A DNA stretch of 39,479 nt from the IMG/VR virus record IMGVR_UViG_3300021960_000194, positions 1 through 39,479 of that record, one strand, 5' to 3'. Below the pieces are notes generated by a model. That model saw only the letters and a list, made by a program, of their open reading frames with translations. It did no database searches and was not told the origin of the DNA. Shown piece by piece: positions 15,181 through 23,774 of this stretch (positions are counted from its first letter, which is position 1; the number at the start of each line of letters is the position of its first letter). The stretch is from a virus. The translations under genes and the position numbers were made by a program.

Positions 15181-17433
15181 TTACACACAATCTACGACAT
15201 TTATAACAGAAGTTATTCCAGCAATATTAGCATTATTAAAGAGATCTGGATTGTCCTCTATGAACTGAGGCTTGAACTGTAAGACTGGATAAATTACAGC
15301 GCCTTGACCCGTCGTTGTATTTATGTTCACTTCTGGACGAGTCTTGAATTCTTGTGGACAATTTGCAGACTTGAATGAAATGATATTTCCATTAGGAGTA
15401 ACAATTGGAGTATAGATGCAATTTCCAACCTGTATAGTATCTCCAGAGGTGTATCCAACCCCTGGATTCTGTATCACCAAATTCGTATTAATTCCAGATA
15501 CACCATTGGACAATCTTCTTTGACCAACATCTATACATGGTGGTGTTGTTGAACCTACACCTACTCCACCGGTACCTATTCCTGGAGAAGTTTCTTCTGA
15601 TAGATTGGTCTGACAATATCCACTTCCAGTATTTACAATATAGATTGATTCAATTCTTCCATTTGATATTGTTGTTCTTGCTTGTGCTCCTCGTCCATAG
15701 TTCGTATTGTCAACAACTTTTATCTGTGGTGGGTTTGTATATCCAGAACCAGCATCACATAGTACAAACGTTACAATAGATCCGTCTATTTCGGATACAA
15801 CAGCTTTTGCTCTGCCACCAGTACCATCGCCATATATTTTAACTTCTGGTGGAATACACTTATAAAATCTGGTTCCGATTGGAACTGGGGATATATCACC
15901 CTGATTTTGTGGATTAACAGCAATTTTCCTACAATCCGAAAAAGGAGTGTCTGAAGAACCAAATACTGATAGGTATCCTAAAGCTTCATTCGCACCTCCA
16001 AGTCCACTAAGAATGTCCATGTTACTGACAACATTAGCCCAACTGTCTATATTGGGGAAATTCAATCCGTCAAATGGATCCCATTCTTTTGTGCTCTTAC
16101 AAGATAATGAGTCACACTCTAAGAAACTTAGAATTTGACTGATAATGTTTAATGCACCAGAAAGTGTACCAAAAATATCACTGATTCCACTTGCCAACCA
16201 ATCTAAACCAGACATGACTGCAGCTAGTGCATCCTGTATCATATCTGCAATTTTATTGATCAATGAACCAGTGATTTCTTCTGCGGCGCATCTTGGGATA
16301 TTTGGTGTCTTTCCAAGCAGACCATTCAAAAGACCCATAATAAAGTCCATGAGAGGACCAAAGAGTTTTTCAAATATACAGAAGATTATATTTAAAATAT
16401 TTTTTGTAGCTTCTGAAATTGGTAATTGTAGAGGTGATGGAATTGTAATTCCAAGAACTTTGAATAATTTACCTATCAATTTAAAGATATTATCTCTCAT
16501 TGCATTGATAGTAAACTTCATGAGAGTTGCAATTAGTCTAGCAACACTACTGACAGTTGATTGAATATCAACAATAATATTTCTAACTGGGTCTATAAAA
16601 CCTAATGCTGTTTGTTGTAACCCATTAACCGTTTGGATAAATGTCTCTAAAGCATTTTTTATTTGGGCTAATATATTATCTCCACATCCGTTATCTCCCG
16701 TGACTTTACCAGTCTTCTTGAATTCATTTAAGAATAAAGCCTCGGCTCTGTCACCATAAAAAAGTCTGTCTCGAAACTTGACATTAGCTGCGAGATTCCA
16801 AGCAGAACCTGCAAGATCTGATCCATCAGAAGTTATTGGCGCAAATCCTGCATCTAAATCTAAAGTTCCCTCTGCATCTATACCAAAATTTGCATTTTGG
16901 AACATAGTAAATTGAGATCCTTCTCCCAATTTTTCTGGAACTTCTTTAGTTGTTCCGTCTGTGGTTGCACGTTCTCTTGTAGCTTGTGGCGAATTTCCCG
17001 ATGCAAATGGACCTTTAAATCCAGTAAAGGGTTCAAATGGATTTGGATTATCAATATTTTCAACCATGGGACTTCTGTGAAAAGTTCCCATCACAACTGG
17101 TTGTTGAGCTTCCTCTCCATCTAGGAAGAATCCAACAACAGATTCTCCACCAATCAATAAAGGAGTTTTACCAAATCCACCCTGGCCAGGCGCACCATCA
17201 GAAGCTGACGTTAAAATGTGCGCCCAAGGTAAATCCTTATCGTCTAATTCGTTTCTATCAAAACTATGATATCCAATAATCCTTACTTTACATCTATAAC
17301 TCCAGGCACCTTCTTCATTGTTTATGTTGACTTTTTCATTACGCCAAACAGATGGATCGGCAACTTGGCCGATCCACCAAATGAATCCGTCTCTACCTAG
17401 AAAATTAGATTTTATAAAGGATTCATCAATCAT
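15181..17433 (-). CDS. gp5: Baseplate hub protein gp5 (OB-domain, no lysozyme)
   Basis: A 750-aa hub protein. Residues about 12-125 match the gp5 OB-fold (WWIGQVADP, YRCKVRIIGYH, PLLIGGESVVGFFLDGEE, PVVMGTFHRSP). In T4 this domain joins the gp27 torus to the spike. No muramidase motif is present. The middle (about 250-470) is a hydrophobic helical region with repeated FxxLxGLLGK-like segments, and the C-terminal third carries Gly-Tyr repeats (AGSGYTNPPQI, TGSGYCQT, PGVGYTSGD). At 750 aa it is longer than T4 gp5 (575 aa). Its first 8 bases overlap the end of the CP12 gene. Confidence 0.85.
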   Translation of the reverse strand: MIDESFIKSNFLGRDGFIWWIGQVADPSVWRNEKVNINNEEGAWSYRCKVRIIGYHSFDRNELDDKDLPWAHILTSASDGAPGQGGFGKTPLLIGGESVVGFFLDGEEAQQPVVMGTFHRSPMVENIDNPNPFEPFTGFKGPFASGNSPQATRERATTDGTTKEVPEKLGEGSQFTMFQNANFGIDAEGTLDLDAGFAPITSDGSDLAGSAWNLAANVKFRDRLFYGDRAEALFLNEFKKTGKVTGDNGCGDNILAQIKNALETFIQTVNGLQQTALGFIDPVRNIIVDIQSTVSSVARLIATLMKFTINAMRDNIFKLIGKLFKVLGITIPSPLQLPISEATKNILNIIFCIFEKLFGPLMDFIMGLLNGLLGKTPNIPRCAAEEITGSLINKIADMIQDALAAVMSGLDWLASGISDIFGTLSGALNIISQILSFLECDSLSCKSTKEWDPFDGLNFPNIDSWANVVSNMDILSGLGGANEALGYLSVFGSSDTPFSDCRKIAVNPQNQGDISPVPIGTRFYKCIPPEVKIYGDGTGGRAKAVVSEIDGSIVTFVLCDAGSGYTNPPQIKVVDNTNYGRGAQARTTISNGRIESIYIVNTGSGYCQTNLSEETSPGIGTGGVGVGSTTPPCIDVGQRRLSNGVSGINTNLVIQNPGVGYTSGDTIQVGNCIYTPIVTPNGNIISFKSANCPQEFKTRPEVNINTTTGQGAVIYPVLQFKPQFIEDNPDLFNNANIAGITSVINVVDCV

Positions 17434-17653
17434 CGTATACTAGACACTCTGGTGAACTTGGATTTGCATCACAATATAGTTCAAGTGCGGTTGGATCGTG
17501 GTGATCTCCTGCAGCAATTTCTTCTTTGTGGTTTTCTGCGTATGCTTCTAACGCAGCAAGTTCTTCTTCTGTGTGTCTGCGTGCTTGTGGAGATGTTTGT
17601 GGATTGTCCAAAATCTCCTTATCATGTTGAATGTGTGTTTCGATGTCTCTCAT
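17426..17653 (-). CDS. cp12: CP12-like Calvin-cycle regulator
   Basis: A 75-aa protein whose last 24 residues match the CP12 C-terminal module: HDPTALELYCDANPSSPEC then LVYDD, with the redox pair C61-x8-C70. In hosts CP12 binds GAPDH and phosphoribulokinase and shuts the Calvin cycle in the dark; cyanophage CP12 is thought to divert carbon to the pentose phosphate pathway and so to nucleotides. The helical N-terminus (RRHTEEELAALEAY) takes the place of the PRK-contacting region. It lacks the N-terminal cysteine pair, as in marine host CP12. It is placed in the tail operon, overlapping gp5 by 8 bases and the gp27-like gene by 4. Confidence 0.85.
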   Translation of the reverse strand: MRDIETHIQHDKEILDNPQTSPQARRHTEEELAALEAYAENHKEEIAAGDHHDPTALELYCDANPSSPECLVYDD

Positions 17654-18942
17654 TGTTTTGCTCCATAAAGTCCGTAGGAATCTCTGACTAACTTTAATGC
17701 AGTAATCATCTGACCCCCTTCGAAGTGATGTCTCACTTCTTTAATTAAATAGTTGCCGCTTTGTTCTGGGTCAACTTCACCTGATTTTCCTGCATCAACT
17801 TGATTAAATTGTGCATAAAGAATGTTTCCCGCTTTTAATTCAATATTCATCGGTACTGTCATATTTAGTGCCTGAGTGAACAGCAAATTATAACGAGCGA
17901 AAGATTTAGCCATATCGGTGTTGTCTCTACCAGAATCTGCAACATCTCCAGTAGAGTCTAACATACCTACGTCAGAAGATCTAAACAGGATTCTAGATGG
18001 CCTATTACCAAAATCTTTCGGGAATGGTAACTTAGAACCACCTAGTTTTGATTTAACTTCAGAATTTAAACTGTATGTTATTCCATCTACTTTATTTTGA
18101 TATAAGTCATAAAAATAGGTTATGTTTGCATACATACCGACTCTCAGAGATTTCATCAAGTCTATGTTCTTTTCTAAGTTATAGTTTATGATGTTGAAGT
18201 CATTGGATTGATCGTTAGCTGAATTAGTTCCTGGACTATATTTGTACTTTGGAATGTCTTCTTTTGATGTACTTCCACTCTGGGTCTTTGTTTGGGAAAC
18301 TAAACTATCAATACTTCTGAAATGATATCCATCTCTGTTTTCGTAAAAAACAAATCCAGCGACACCTTTAGCCGTTTTTCCATTATTTCCTGACGATGAT
18401 GAAGATGGGACACCCTTTGGGCCCAACCAAGTAAGAATATGGAATGGTTTCTTTAGTGTTCCTATAAAACTATATGAGTTGGACGTTCTCTCTATATTTT
18501 GTGACTTAAACTTTTTCGTCTGTAGAACATCTTTCAGAATAGACTCTACGTGTTCGTTGATTGGTTTTTTCTGATATTTCTTCTGGACTCTTGCAGTTTC
18601 GTTTGTAAGTCCTTCTCTGGAACATAGATGAAGAGTGAAAAACTCAGACGTACCATCCGAAGACACTCCACTGACTTTATAAACATACATGGCATAATCA
18701 CCAGTAAGTTTAAAATTGCCACTTGAAGTTTCAATATCTACATCTACTCGTTCTCCTCCACGAATAGGTAGTCCATTATAGATTGAGTATGACGAAGCAC
18801 ATTGTATCGTCATCATTACTGATGGAGACAACAGATCTTCATAATAATCGCAAAAAATTGTAGAACTTGTTAAGTCAATCTGTTTTCCCGCTGCAGACTG
18901 AATAGTAATTGAATTAAACTTTAAGGTTGTTACTGCTGACAT
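17650..18942 (-). CDS. gp27: Baseplate hub protein, gp27-like
   Basis: A 430-aa protein next to gp5, sized like T4 gp27 (391 aa). It has the all-beta, VgrG/gpD-type hub appearance: an N-terminal barrel (MTIQCASSYSIYNG, GGERVDVDIETSSG, EFFTLHLCSREGLTNE), a central region with PFHILTWLGPKG, and a C-terminal barrel (LKAGNILYAQFNQ, SGNYLIKEVRHHFEGGQM, ALKLVRDS). gp27 forms the torus that links tail tube to spike. The name rests on fold pattern and position rather than clear identity. It is preceded by the M23-peptidase gene with a 1-base gap. Confidence 0.75.
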   Translation of the reverse strand: MSAVTTLKFNSITIQSAAGKQIDLTSSTIFCDYYEDLLSPSVMMTIQCASSYSIYNGLPIRGGERVDVDIETSSGNFKLTGDYAMYVYKVSGVSSDGTSEFFTLHLCSREGLTNETARVQKKYQKKPINEHVESILKDVLQTKKFKSQNIERTSNSYSFIGTLKKPFHILTWLGPKGVPSSSSSGNNGKTAKGVAGFVFYENRDGYHFRSIDSLVSQTKTQSGSTSKEDIPKYKYSPGTNSANDQSNDFNIINYNLEKNIDLMKSLRVGMYANITYFYDLYQNKVDGITYSLNSEVKSKLGGSKLPFPKDFGNRPSRILFRSSDVGMLDSTGDVADSGRDNTDMAKSFARYNLLFTQALNMTVPMNIELKAGNILYAQFNQVDAGKSGEVDPEQSGNYLIKEVRHHFEGGQMITALKLVRDSYGLYGAKQ

Positions 18943-18943
18943 A

Positions 18944-21046
18944 TTACGTTCCAGATAAATTCGTTAATAAAGCAGTGGTGAATAAACTATTTAACATCTG
19001 ATTTTTGGAGACTGAAGGCATGATTGTAGCACTACTCCCGTCACTGGATGAAATTACTACAGGCCTTTGTTGAGGTCCTCCACCAGGAGATCCCATCATC
19101 ATTGGCACCACTGTTACGTTTTGAGTTGGCATACTATAAGAAGGATATTGTTGTACCTGTTGTGGTTGTACTGGTTGTTGTGAAGTCGCTTGAACTTGTG
19201 GTTGAGGCGGTGCAGGTTGTACCGCAGGGCCTGCGGAAGATATCTGTTGATTTATCATACCAGCAATAGTTGAAGCACTTTGGCTGGGGGCAGCTATCTT
19301 TGCACCAGGAATTAACTGGGCATTACTATCACCAACAAATGTAGCTCCCTTATAATCTCTTGCAATTGCGTCTGCGGAAGCCTGAGTCAAATGTGCATAT
19401 CCGATTGCTCCAGAATTATCTGTTGGTTTATATTGACCCTTTCTCACAGTTGCTCCCATTTGTGTAGCAACCTCTTGTACTTGTTTGGAAACTTCTGCTG
19501 TTTGTCCAACTTCTGATGGTGGAACTACTACAACATGGAATCCTTTGTCTTGTAGATTTTTGATTGCTTGTTTGACTCCAAGAGCACCCTTAGAAGGATC
19601 TCCGTAATCATTGGTTCCTGCCATCAATACAGCAGTTGGTTTTCCACCTGTACCCATAACTCCACTTTGAGCAGTTACCTTTGATTTTTCCGATTCTGCT
19701 TTTGCCTTTTCTGGTGACAGTGGAGATGAAATCTTTTGAGCAGCTGAAATGTACCCATTTGGATCTGTGTGAGAACCATTTTTCCATACCTCAAAATGTA
19801 AATGTTCTGGGTATGCTTTTGCAGCAAACAATGAAGCAATCTGTTGTCCTCCATATACTACTGTCCCTGGAGCAACGGTTGGTACAACGTGTTTATATAC
19901 AGATTGTTCACCATTACCATGATCTATTGTTATGATGGTATCTCCAGGTTCAACTGATCCACTATATCTAACTTTTCCTGTTTTCCAAGCGACTACAGGA
20001 GATCCTGGGGGAAGGCCTCCAATGTCTTGTCCACTATGGCCACCATAATTTCTAGGAGCACCATACTCTCCACCCTGAACTCCAACGGAACGATTAGATA
20101 CAATTCCTCTTGGTAATGGGAAAAATGTATCTTTACTAATTGGTCCATCATATGGTTCTGAAGGAGTACTTGGAGCACCTCCAGAACCTTCATTACTATT
20201 TTCATCAAAGTCTAGACCTTCTAGATCTTCTGAAGTTCCAGAAGCTGAACTAGACCCAAATAAACCTCGAGCAGCAGCGACTTCAAATTCATAAACAACA
20301 GTGTCAAACTTGTCCAATACTCCTGGGAAAGTTTTTTCGGATATAGATGCAGCCGCTGATGCTTTCTGTTGTGCTTCTAACTGTGCTAATTTTTGTTCCT
20401 GTTTTTGCTCTACATTATTTGTACCACCAGTGCCAGTAGCTGCCTCATGTGCTCTGTCTCCTAAGTATCCACCAAGGAAGTTTCCGGCCATACTTCCTAC
20501 TACTAATCCCAAACCAGGAATAGGAATCAAAGCCTGTCCTATTGCACCACCAATTAGAGAACCAGCAAGAGCACCACCAGCACCAGCAGCTGCTTTTCCT
20601 ACACTCTCTCCTTCAGCGAGACCAGTAGCAAAATCTAAACCTGCAAATGCAGCATTAGCAATTCCTAATGCTTTGACTCCTCCTATTCGGAAACCTTTGT
20701 TCTTTGGTATTGGAGCTCCAGGTTTACCACTTGGTTTTCTTCCACCAAACATGTTTCCTATAAATCCAGCAACATCCAGAGCACCAGAAGCTAAAGAAGA
20801 TAACAAACTTCCAGGTGTACCAAATGTTGATGCAACATTAATATTTGCTAGTTTTGATATCTTCTTTTCCCTTGGAAGTTTTATTGATTCTATATTCTTG
20901 ACTTCCACCTGCATGAATCTCATGAAATCATCATAAGAATTCTTCGTAGATCTCATCTGAAATTGAGATCTTTTTGTATTTACAATGTTATTGAAAGCAC
21001 TTACAAGCGGTGAACTTATTGCTTCTTGTTTAGATGGTGGTGCCAT
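18944..21046 (-). CDS. Tail hub protein with M23 peptidase and SGNH-like domains
   Basis: A 700-aa multidomain protein. Residues 122-200 form a Gly/Ala-rich hydrophobic stretch of the kind found in tape-measure and membrane-inserting tail proteins. Residues about 310-430 are an M23 (LytM-type) zinc endopeptidase: HSGQD with H337 and D341, H386, and HLHFEVW with H415 and H417. Residues about 468-575 look like an SGNH hydrolase (AVLMAGTND at 472-480 as the GxND block, and YAHLT near 550). A Pro/Gln-rich linker (600-650) and a hydrophobic tail follow. It probably cuts peptidoglycan crosslinks during DNA delivery. The SGNH assignment is weaker than M23. Confidence 0.82.
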   Translation of the reverse strand: MAPPSKQEAISSPLVSAFNNIVNTKRSQFQMRSTKNSYDDFMRFMQVEVKNIESIKLPREKKISKLANINVASTFGTPGSLLSSLASGALDVAGFIGNMFGGRKPSGKPGAPIPKNKGFRIGGVKALGIANAAFAGLDFATGLAEGESVGKAAAGAGGALAGSLIGGAIGQALIPIPGLGLVVGSMAGNFLGGYLGDRAHEAATGTGGTNNVEQKQEQKLAQLEAQQKASAAASISEKTFPGVLDKFDTVVYEFEVAAARGLFGSSSASGTSEDLEGLDFDENSNEGSGGAPSTPSEPYDGPISKDTFFPLPRGIVSNRSVGVQGGEYGAPRNYGGHSGQDIGGLPPGSPVVAWKTGKVRYSGSVEPGDTIITIDHGNGEQSVYKHVVPTVAPGTVVYGGQQIASLFAAKAYPEHLHFEVWKNGSHTDPNGYISAAQKISSPLSPEKAKAESEKSKVTAQSGVMGTGGKPTAVLMAGTNDYGDPSKGALGVKQAIKNLQDKGFHVVVVPPSEVGQTAEVSKQVQEVATQMGATVRKGQYKPTDNSGAIGYAHLTQASADAIARDYKGATFVGDSNAQLIPGAKIAAPSQSASTIAGMINQQISSAGPAVQPAPPQPQVQATSQQPVQPQQVQQYPSYSMPTQNVTVVPMMMGSPGGGPQQRPVVISSSDGSSATIMPSVSKNQMLNSLFTTALLTNLSGT

Positions 21047-21050
21047 AATA

Positions 21051-22835
21051 TTATCCGTCTATGATGTTATAAACTAATCTAGAATATAATGAAAGATAGT
21101 TATCATCATTACTAGAAGTGAAAAATGGAACCGTTACACCACCGCTCTGCATATTTGGTGGTGGTATAGTCTTAGGTGATGAGGAACTCTGAGTTTGTGG
21201 ACTACTTGCATTAATAGGAGAAGCAACAGTAACTTGTGATTGTTGTTGTTGAACAGGAGGTTGAGCAACAGACTGTGCAGCTTTTTGTTGCATTTGGGCC
21301 TGACTTGTGTCTGGGGTTACCGTTGGTGGTGCCGTAACTTTTGCAGCACCTTGGGTTTGAAGTCTGGACTGGAATACTTTAGTCAGTTGCTGTTGTTTTT
21401 TAACTGGTTGTCCATATGCACTGACTCCTGCAGCTGTTGGGAAAGATGCCCACTCTGGCGCCAAAGCCGCTTGAATTCTTGGACTTAATCCTTCTTTTTG
21501 TAAAAGAGATTCCAACTCATTTTCATTATTAACTCGTATTCCAGCAGCATTTAATCTTCGTATTGTTAATACAACTGCTTGTTTATCCTGATTTTCTGGA
21601 CTAAAGTCAAATCCACCTTGTCGTTTGGTTTTACCACCAAGATTTTCCCAAGTATCAGGCATAAACTGATAACGACCAGCGGCCGCACTAGAATATTTAC
21701 CACCATGAATTACTTGGTCTGGATGACTTTCATAACCTTGGAATTGTCCGCCACCAAATTGAATGTTATATCCTCTATCTCCTTTACCCTCAGTTCCTTC
21801 TGCAAAAGCAATAGTGTCTAGTAGTGCTCGTGTTGCAGCACCCTGAGGTCCAGCAGCTCCTGCTCCAGGAGGCGCTGATGGTGTTGCTCCAGCACCAGGT
21901 CCAGAAGGTCCAGAACCAGGATCTCCACTTGCATCTGCACCAGATCCAGAACTAGGCATGGAGGATGATTGTGTCTGTCTTCCACCTCCACCACCACCGA
22001 GAGAACTTATTGCTCTAGAAAATCTCTCTAAAATACTATCAAATTTATCCAACAATGTTCCTGGTATTGTACCTTCAGATGTTGGTGCGGCACTGACATC
22101 TCCACCACCAGGGTTCATCATACCACTGACTACAGCTGTACCCAATCCACCAGCAAGAGCAGCACCACCCAACATTAAACCAGGACGACGCCTCATCATC
22201 CTCATGAGTCCATTGGGAGCACTTCTTCTTAGTGGTCCTCCAGGAACACTAACATCAAGATTAATTCCTCCTGGGCCAGTAGAGGCTTGAGGTAAACTTG
22301 AAAGTTGTTTTACTATTTTTACGATAGTACGTCTAACTAGTTTTGCAACGTTAAACGTTTCAGCAAATACGTTTTGTAAAGCTTTTAAGTTATCTCCGAG
22401 AGTCTTTACATTCTTCCTATTACCTAAGAACTGAATATAACCAATCGCTTCTCTGTATAAACTTAAGAAGTTATTTAAAATTGAATTCGGTCTAGCAGCA
22501 TCAATCTGGTTCAACCTTGATTTATAATCATCCCCAAATCCTTTGAGGTTGTTATTAACCAGTTGAGTTACGTTTTGATTGATTGATTGTACTCTATTTT
22601 CTACATTGGTTAAAATGTTAGAAGATAGTGTTTGAATAATACTCTGAAGATCTGGTGGTTTTGCAGCAACTCCCGCTGCTGCACCTCTCTGGAATCCCAC
22701 AATTTTGTTTGCAGCAGAAGCAACAACTCCAGTTCCAAGGGGACTGCCACCAGTGATGAAATTCTGAGCAGCTGCAGCCGTTGGTTGTTTCTCTTTTACA
22801 ATAGTAGCTGGATTAAGTGGGGAACTAACTGCCAC
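21051..22835 (-). CDS. Tail hub protein with GH104 lysozyme domain
   Basis: A 594-aa protein. The N-terminal 180 residues are helical and charged (structural or tape-measure-like). Residues 220-240 are a short hydrophobic Gly/Ala stretch, followed by Gly/Pro/Ser linkers. Residues about 335-490 match the GH104 lysozyme/transglycosylase family of phage lambda R: AFAEGTEGKGDRGYN with the likely catalytic E346, and SAAAGRYQFMPDTWE at 383-397. This muramidase activity is part of gp5 in T4. The segment PGTLLDKFDSILERF near 258-272 resembles PGVLDKFDTVVYEF in the M23 protein. Neighbour spacing is 4 bases to that gene and an 11-base overlap with the small upstream gene. Confidence 0.82.
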   Translation of the reverse strand: MAVSSPLNPATIVKEKQPTAAAAQNFITGGSPLGTGVVASAANKIVGFQRGAAAGVAAKPPDLQSIIQTLSSNILTNVENRVQSINQNVTQLVNNNLKGFGDDYKSRLNQIDAARPNSILNNFLSLYREAIGYIQFLGNRKNVKTLGDNLKALQNVFAETFNVAKLVRRTIVKIVKQLSSLPQASTGPGGINLDVSVPGGPLRRSAPNGLMRMMRRRPGLMLGGAALAGGLGTAVVSGMMNPGGGDVSAAPTSEGTIPGTLLDKFDSILERFSRAISSLGGGGGGRQTQSSSMPSSGSGADASGDPGSGPSGPGAGATPSAPPGAGAAGPQGAATRALLDTIAFAEGTEGKGDRGYNIQFGGGQFQGYESHPDQVIHGGKYSSAAAGRYQFMPDTWENLGGKTKRQGGFDFSPENQDKQAVVLTIRRLNAAGIRVNNENELESLLQKEGLSPRIQAALAPEWASFPTAAGVSAYGQPVKKQQQLTKVFQSRLQTQGAAKVTAPPTVTPDTSQAQMQQKAAQSVAQPPVQQQQSQVTVASPINASSPQTQSSSSPKTIPPPNMQSGGVTVPFFTSSNDDNYLSLYSRLVYNIIDG

Positions 22836-23010
22836 GGTTTGCCGCCTGTTGTACCTTTAGGTTTTCTTCTTCAATATGTATTTTCAATAGAGTGAGATAA
22901 ATGTCTCTCTCCCAAGGCATCATGTTCTCAATCTCAGTCAAAGAGTATTTATGGAACTGCATGAGAGCGAAATTAATTCGAAAATATGACTCAAGATCAA
23001 TATGAGCCAT
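22825..23010 (-). CDS. Small tail-assembly protein
   Basis: A 61-aa helical protein beginning at ATG 23010, 2 bases past the gp26 stop; a TTG six bases further up is not preferred. The core IENMMPWERDIYLTLLKI recalls the WER-x-I-Y motif of small phage tail-assembly proteins translated after a chaperone gene. Together with gp26 it may act as an assembly chaperone for the large hub proteins downstream. This is inference from motif and position. Confidence 0.6.
   Translation of the reverse strand: MAHIDLESYFRINFALMQFHKYSLTEIENMMPWERDIYLTLLKIHIEEENLKVQQAANRGS
22946..22953 (-). promoter_or_regulatory. Candidate late promoter (CATAAATA)
   Basis: CATAAATA on the minus strand inside the small tail-assembly gene, 111 bases before the GH104 protein start. 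It fits the NATAAATA late motif of T4-like phages. Confidence 0.35.
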
Positions 23011-23012
23011 AA

Positions 23013-23741
23013 TCAACCGAAAAAACTCGTTAATCCCTCCAGAGTTACAGTATTTTTAGCTTTTGTATTTGGATTAGTCACATCAAAAGTATGTGAGAGT
23101 TTAGGCATAGTTTCAAAGAACTTTTCAATCTTTTTGAATTGTTCCGTATTCATGCTTTCGATAAACTCGATTAACTCTTTCTTAGTACAGTCTGAAGCAG
23201 CCCATGCTTCCTCTGCGGTGAAGATGGATTCAATACACGAAGTAATAATATCAAATGATTTTTCAATCGTTGATAACGATTCGTTGGAAGAAAAATCAAA
23301 ATTGTTTTTGATAAACTGATCCAATGAAGGATACTTCATTTTAATAACAATATCATCATCAACTTTGATTTCTGTGGAGTGGTCTGGATCTTTTTGAACA
23401 TGTACTTCATCAACATATACTTTTACAGGAACTTCAGTAGTTCCATCATCAGAACAAGTGATGATAAGATCAATAGATTCTCCTACTGATTTTCCACGAA
23501 CATTGAGGAAAATATATTCAATGTCAAAAGAAGGCAAATCTTCTACTTTGATTCCTTTAGTTAAAATGCAATCCTTTAGAACAGATTTGATTGCAAGAGT
23601 AATTTGTTTTACATCTTGACTTTCTAGAGCTAGGATTAGAACTTTTTCTTCTTTGACTAAGAAAGGTCTATATTTTATCGTTTTTCCTGTAGATGGCAAC
23701 TCAAGTTCATAAGTTGGAGTCGCAATTTTGGGTAATGGCAT
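23013..23741 (-). CDS. gp26: Baseplate hub/assembly protein gp26
   Basis: A 242-aa protein of the T4 gp26 (T4 baseplate) family. It begins PKIATPTYELELPSTG and continues YRPFLVKEEKVLILALES, both hallmarks of this family in cyanophages. The C-terminal half is helical and charged, with three cysteines spread out. gp26 is needed to assemble the hub in T4, though its presence in the finished baseplate is doubtful, so a chaperone role is possible. It has its own TCTAAATA site 26 bases upstream, within the end of the gp54-like gene. Confidence 0.88.
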   Translation of the reverse strand: MPLPKIATPTYELELPSTGKTIKYRPFLVKEEKVLILALESQDVKQITLAIKSVLKDCILTKGIKVEDLPSFDIEYIFLNVRGKSVGESIDLIITCSDDGTTEVPVKVYVDEVHVQKDPDHSTEIKVDDDIVIKMKYPSLDQFIKNNFDFSSNESLSTIEKSFDIITSCIESIFTAEEAWAASDCTKKELIEFIESMNTEQFKKIEKFFETMPKLSHTFDVTNPNTKAKNTVTLEGLTSFFG

Positions 23742-23766
23742 AGAGAATTATGTAATCAGTTAAACG

Positions 23767-23774
23767 TATTTAGA
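23767..23774 (-). promoter_or_regulatory. Candidate late promoter (TCTAAATA)
   Basis: TCTAAATA on the minus strand, 26 bases before the gp26 ATG and overlapping the gp54 stop region. It is identical, including the following AC, to the site before the giant fibre gene. Confidence 0.45.

Noticed and set aside
20301-20936. Plus-strand frame of 211 codons, rich in Pro and Ala
   Set aside because: Mirror of the Gly/Ala-rich stretch of the 700-aa hub protein; low-complexity composition and no start signal.
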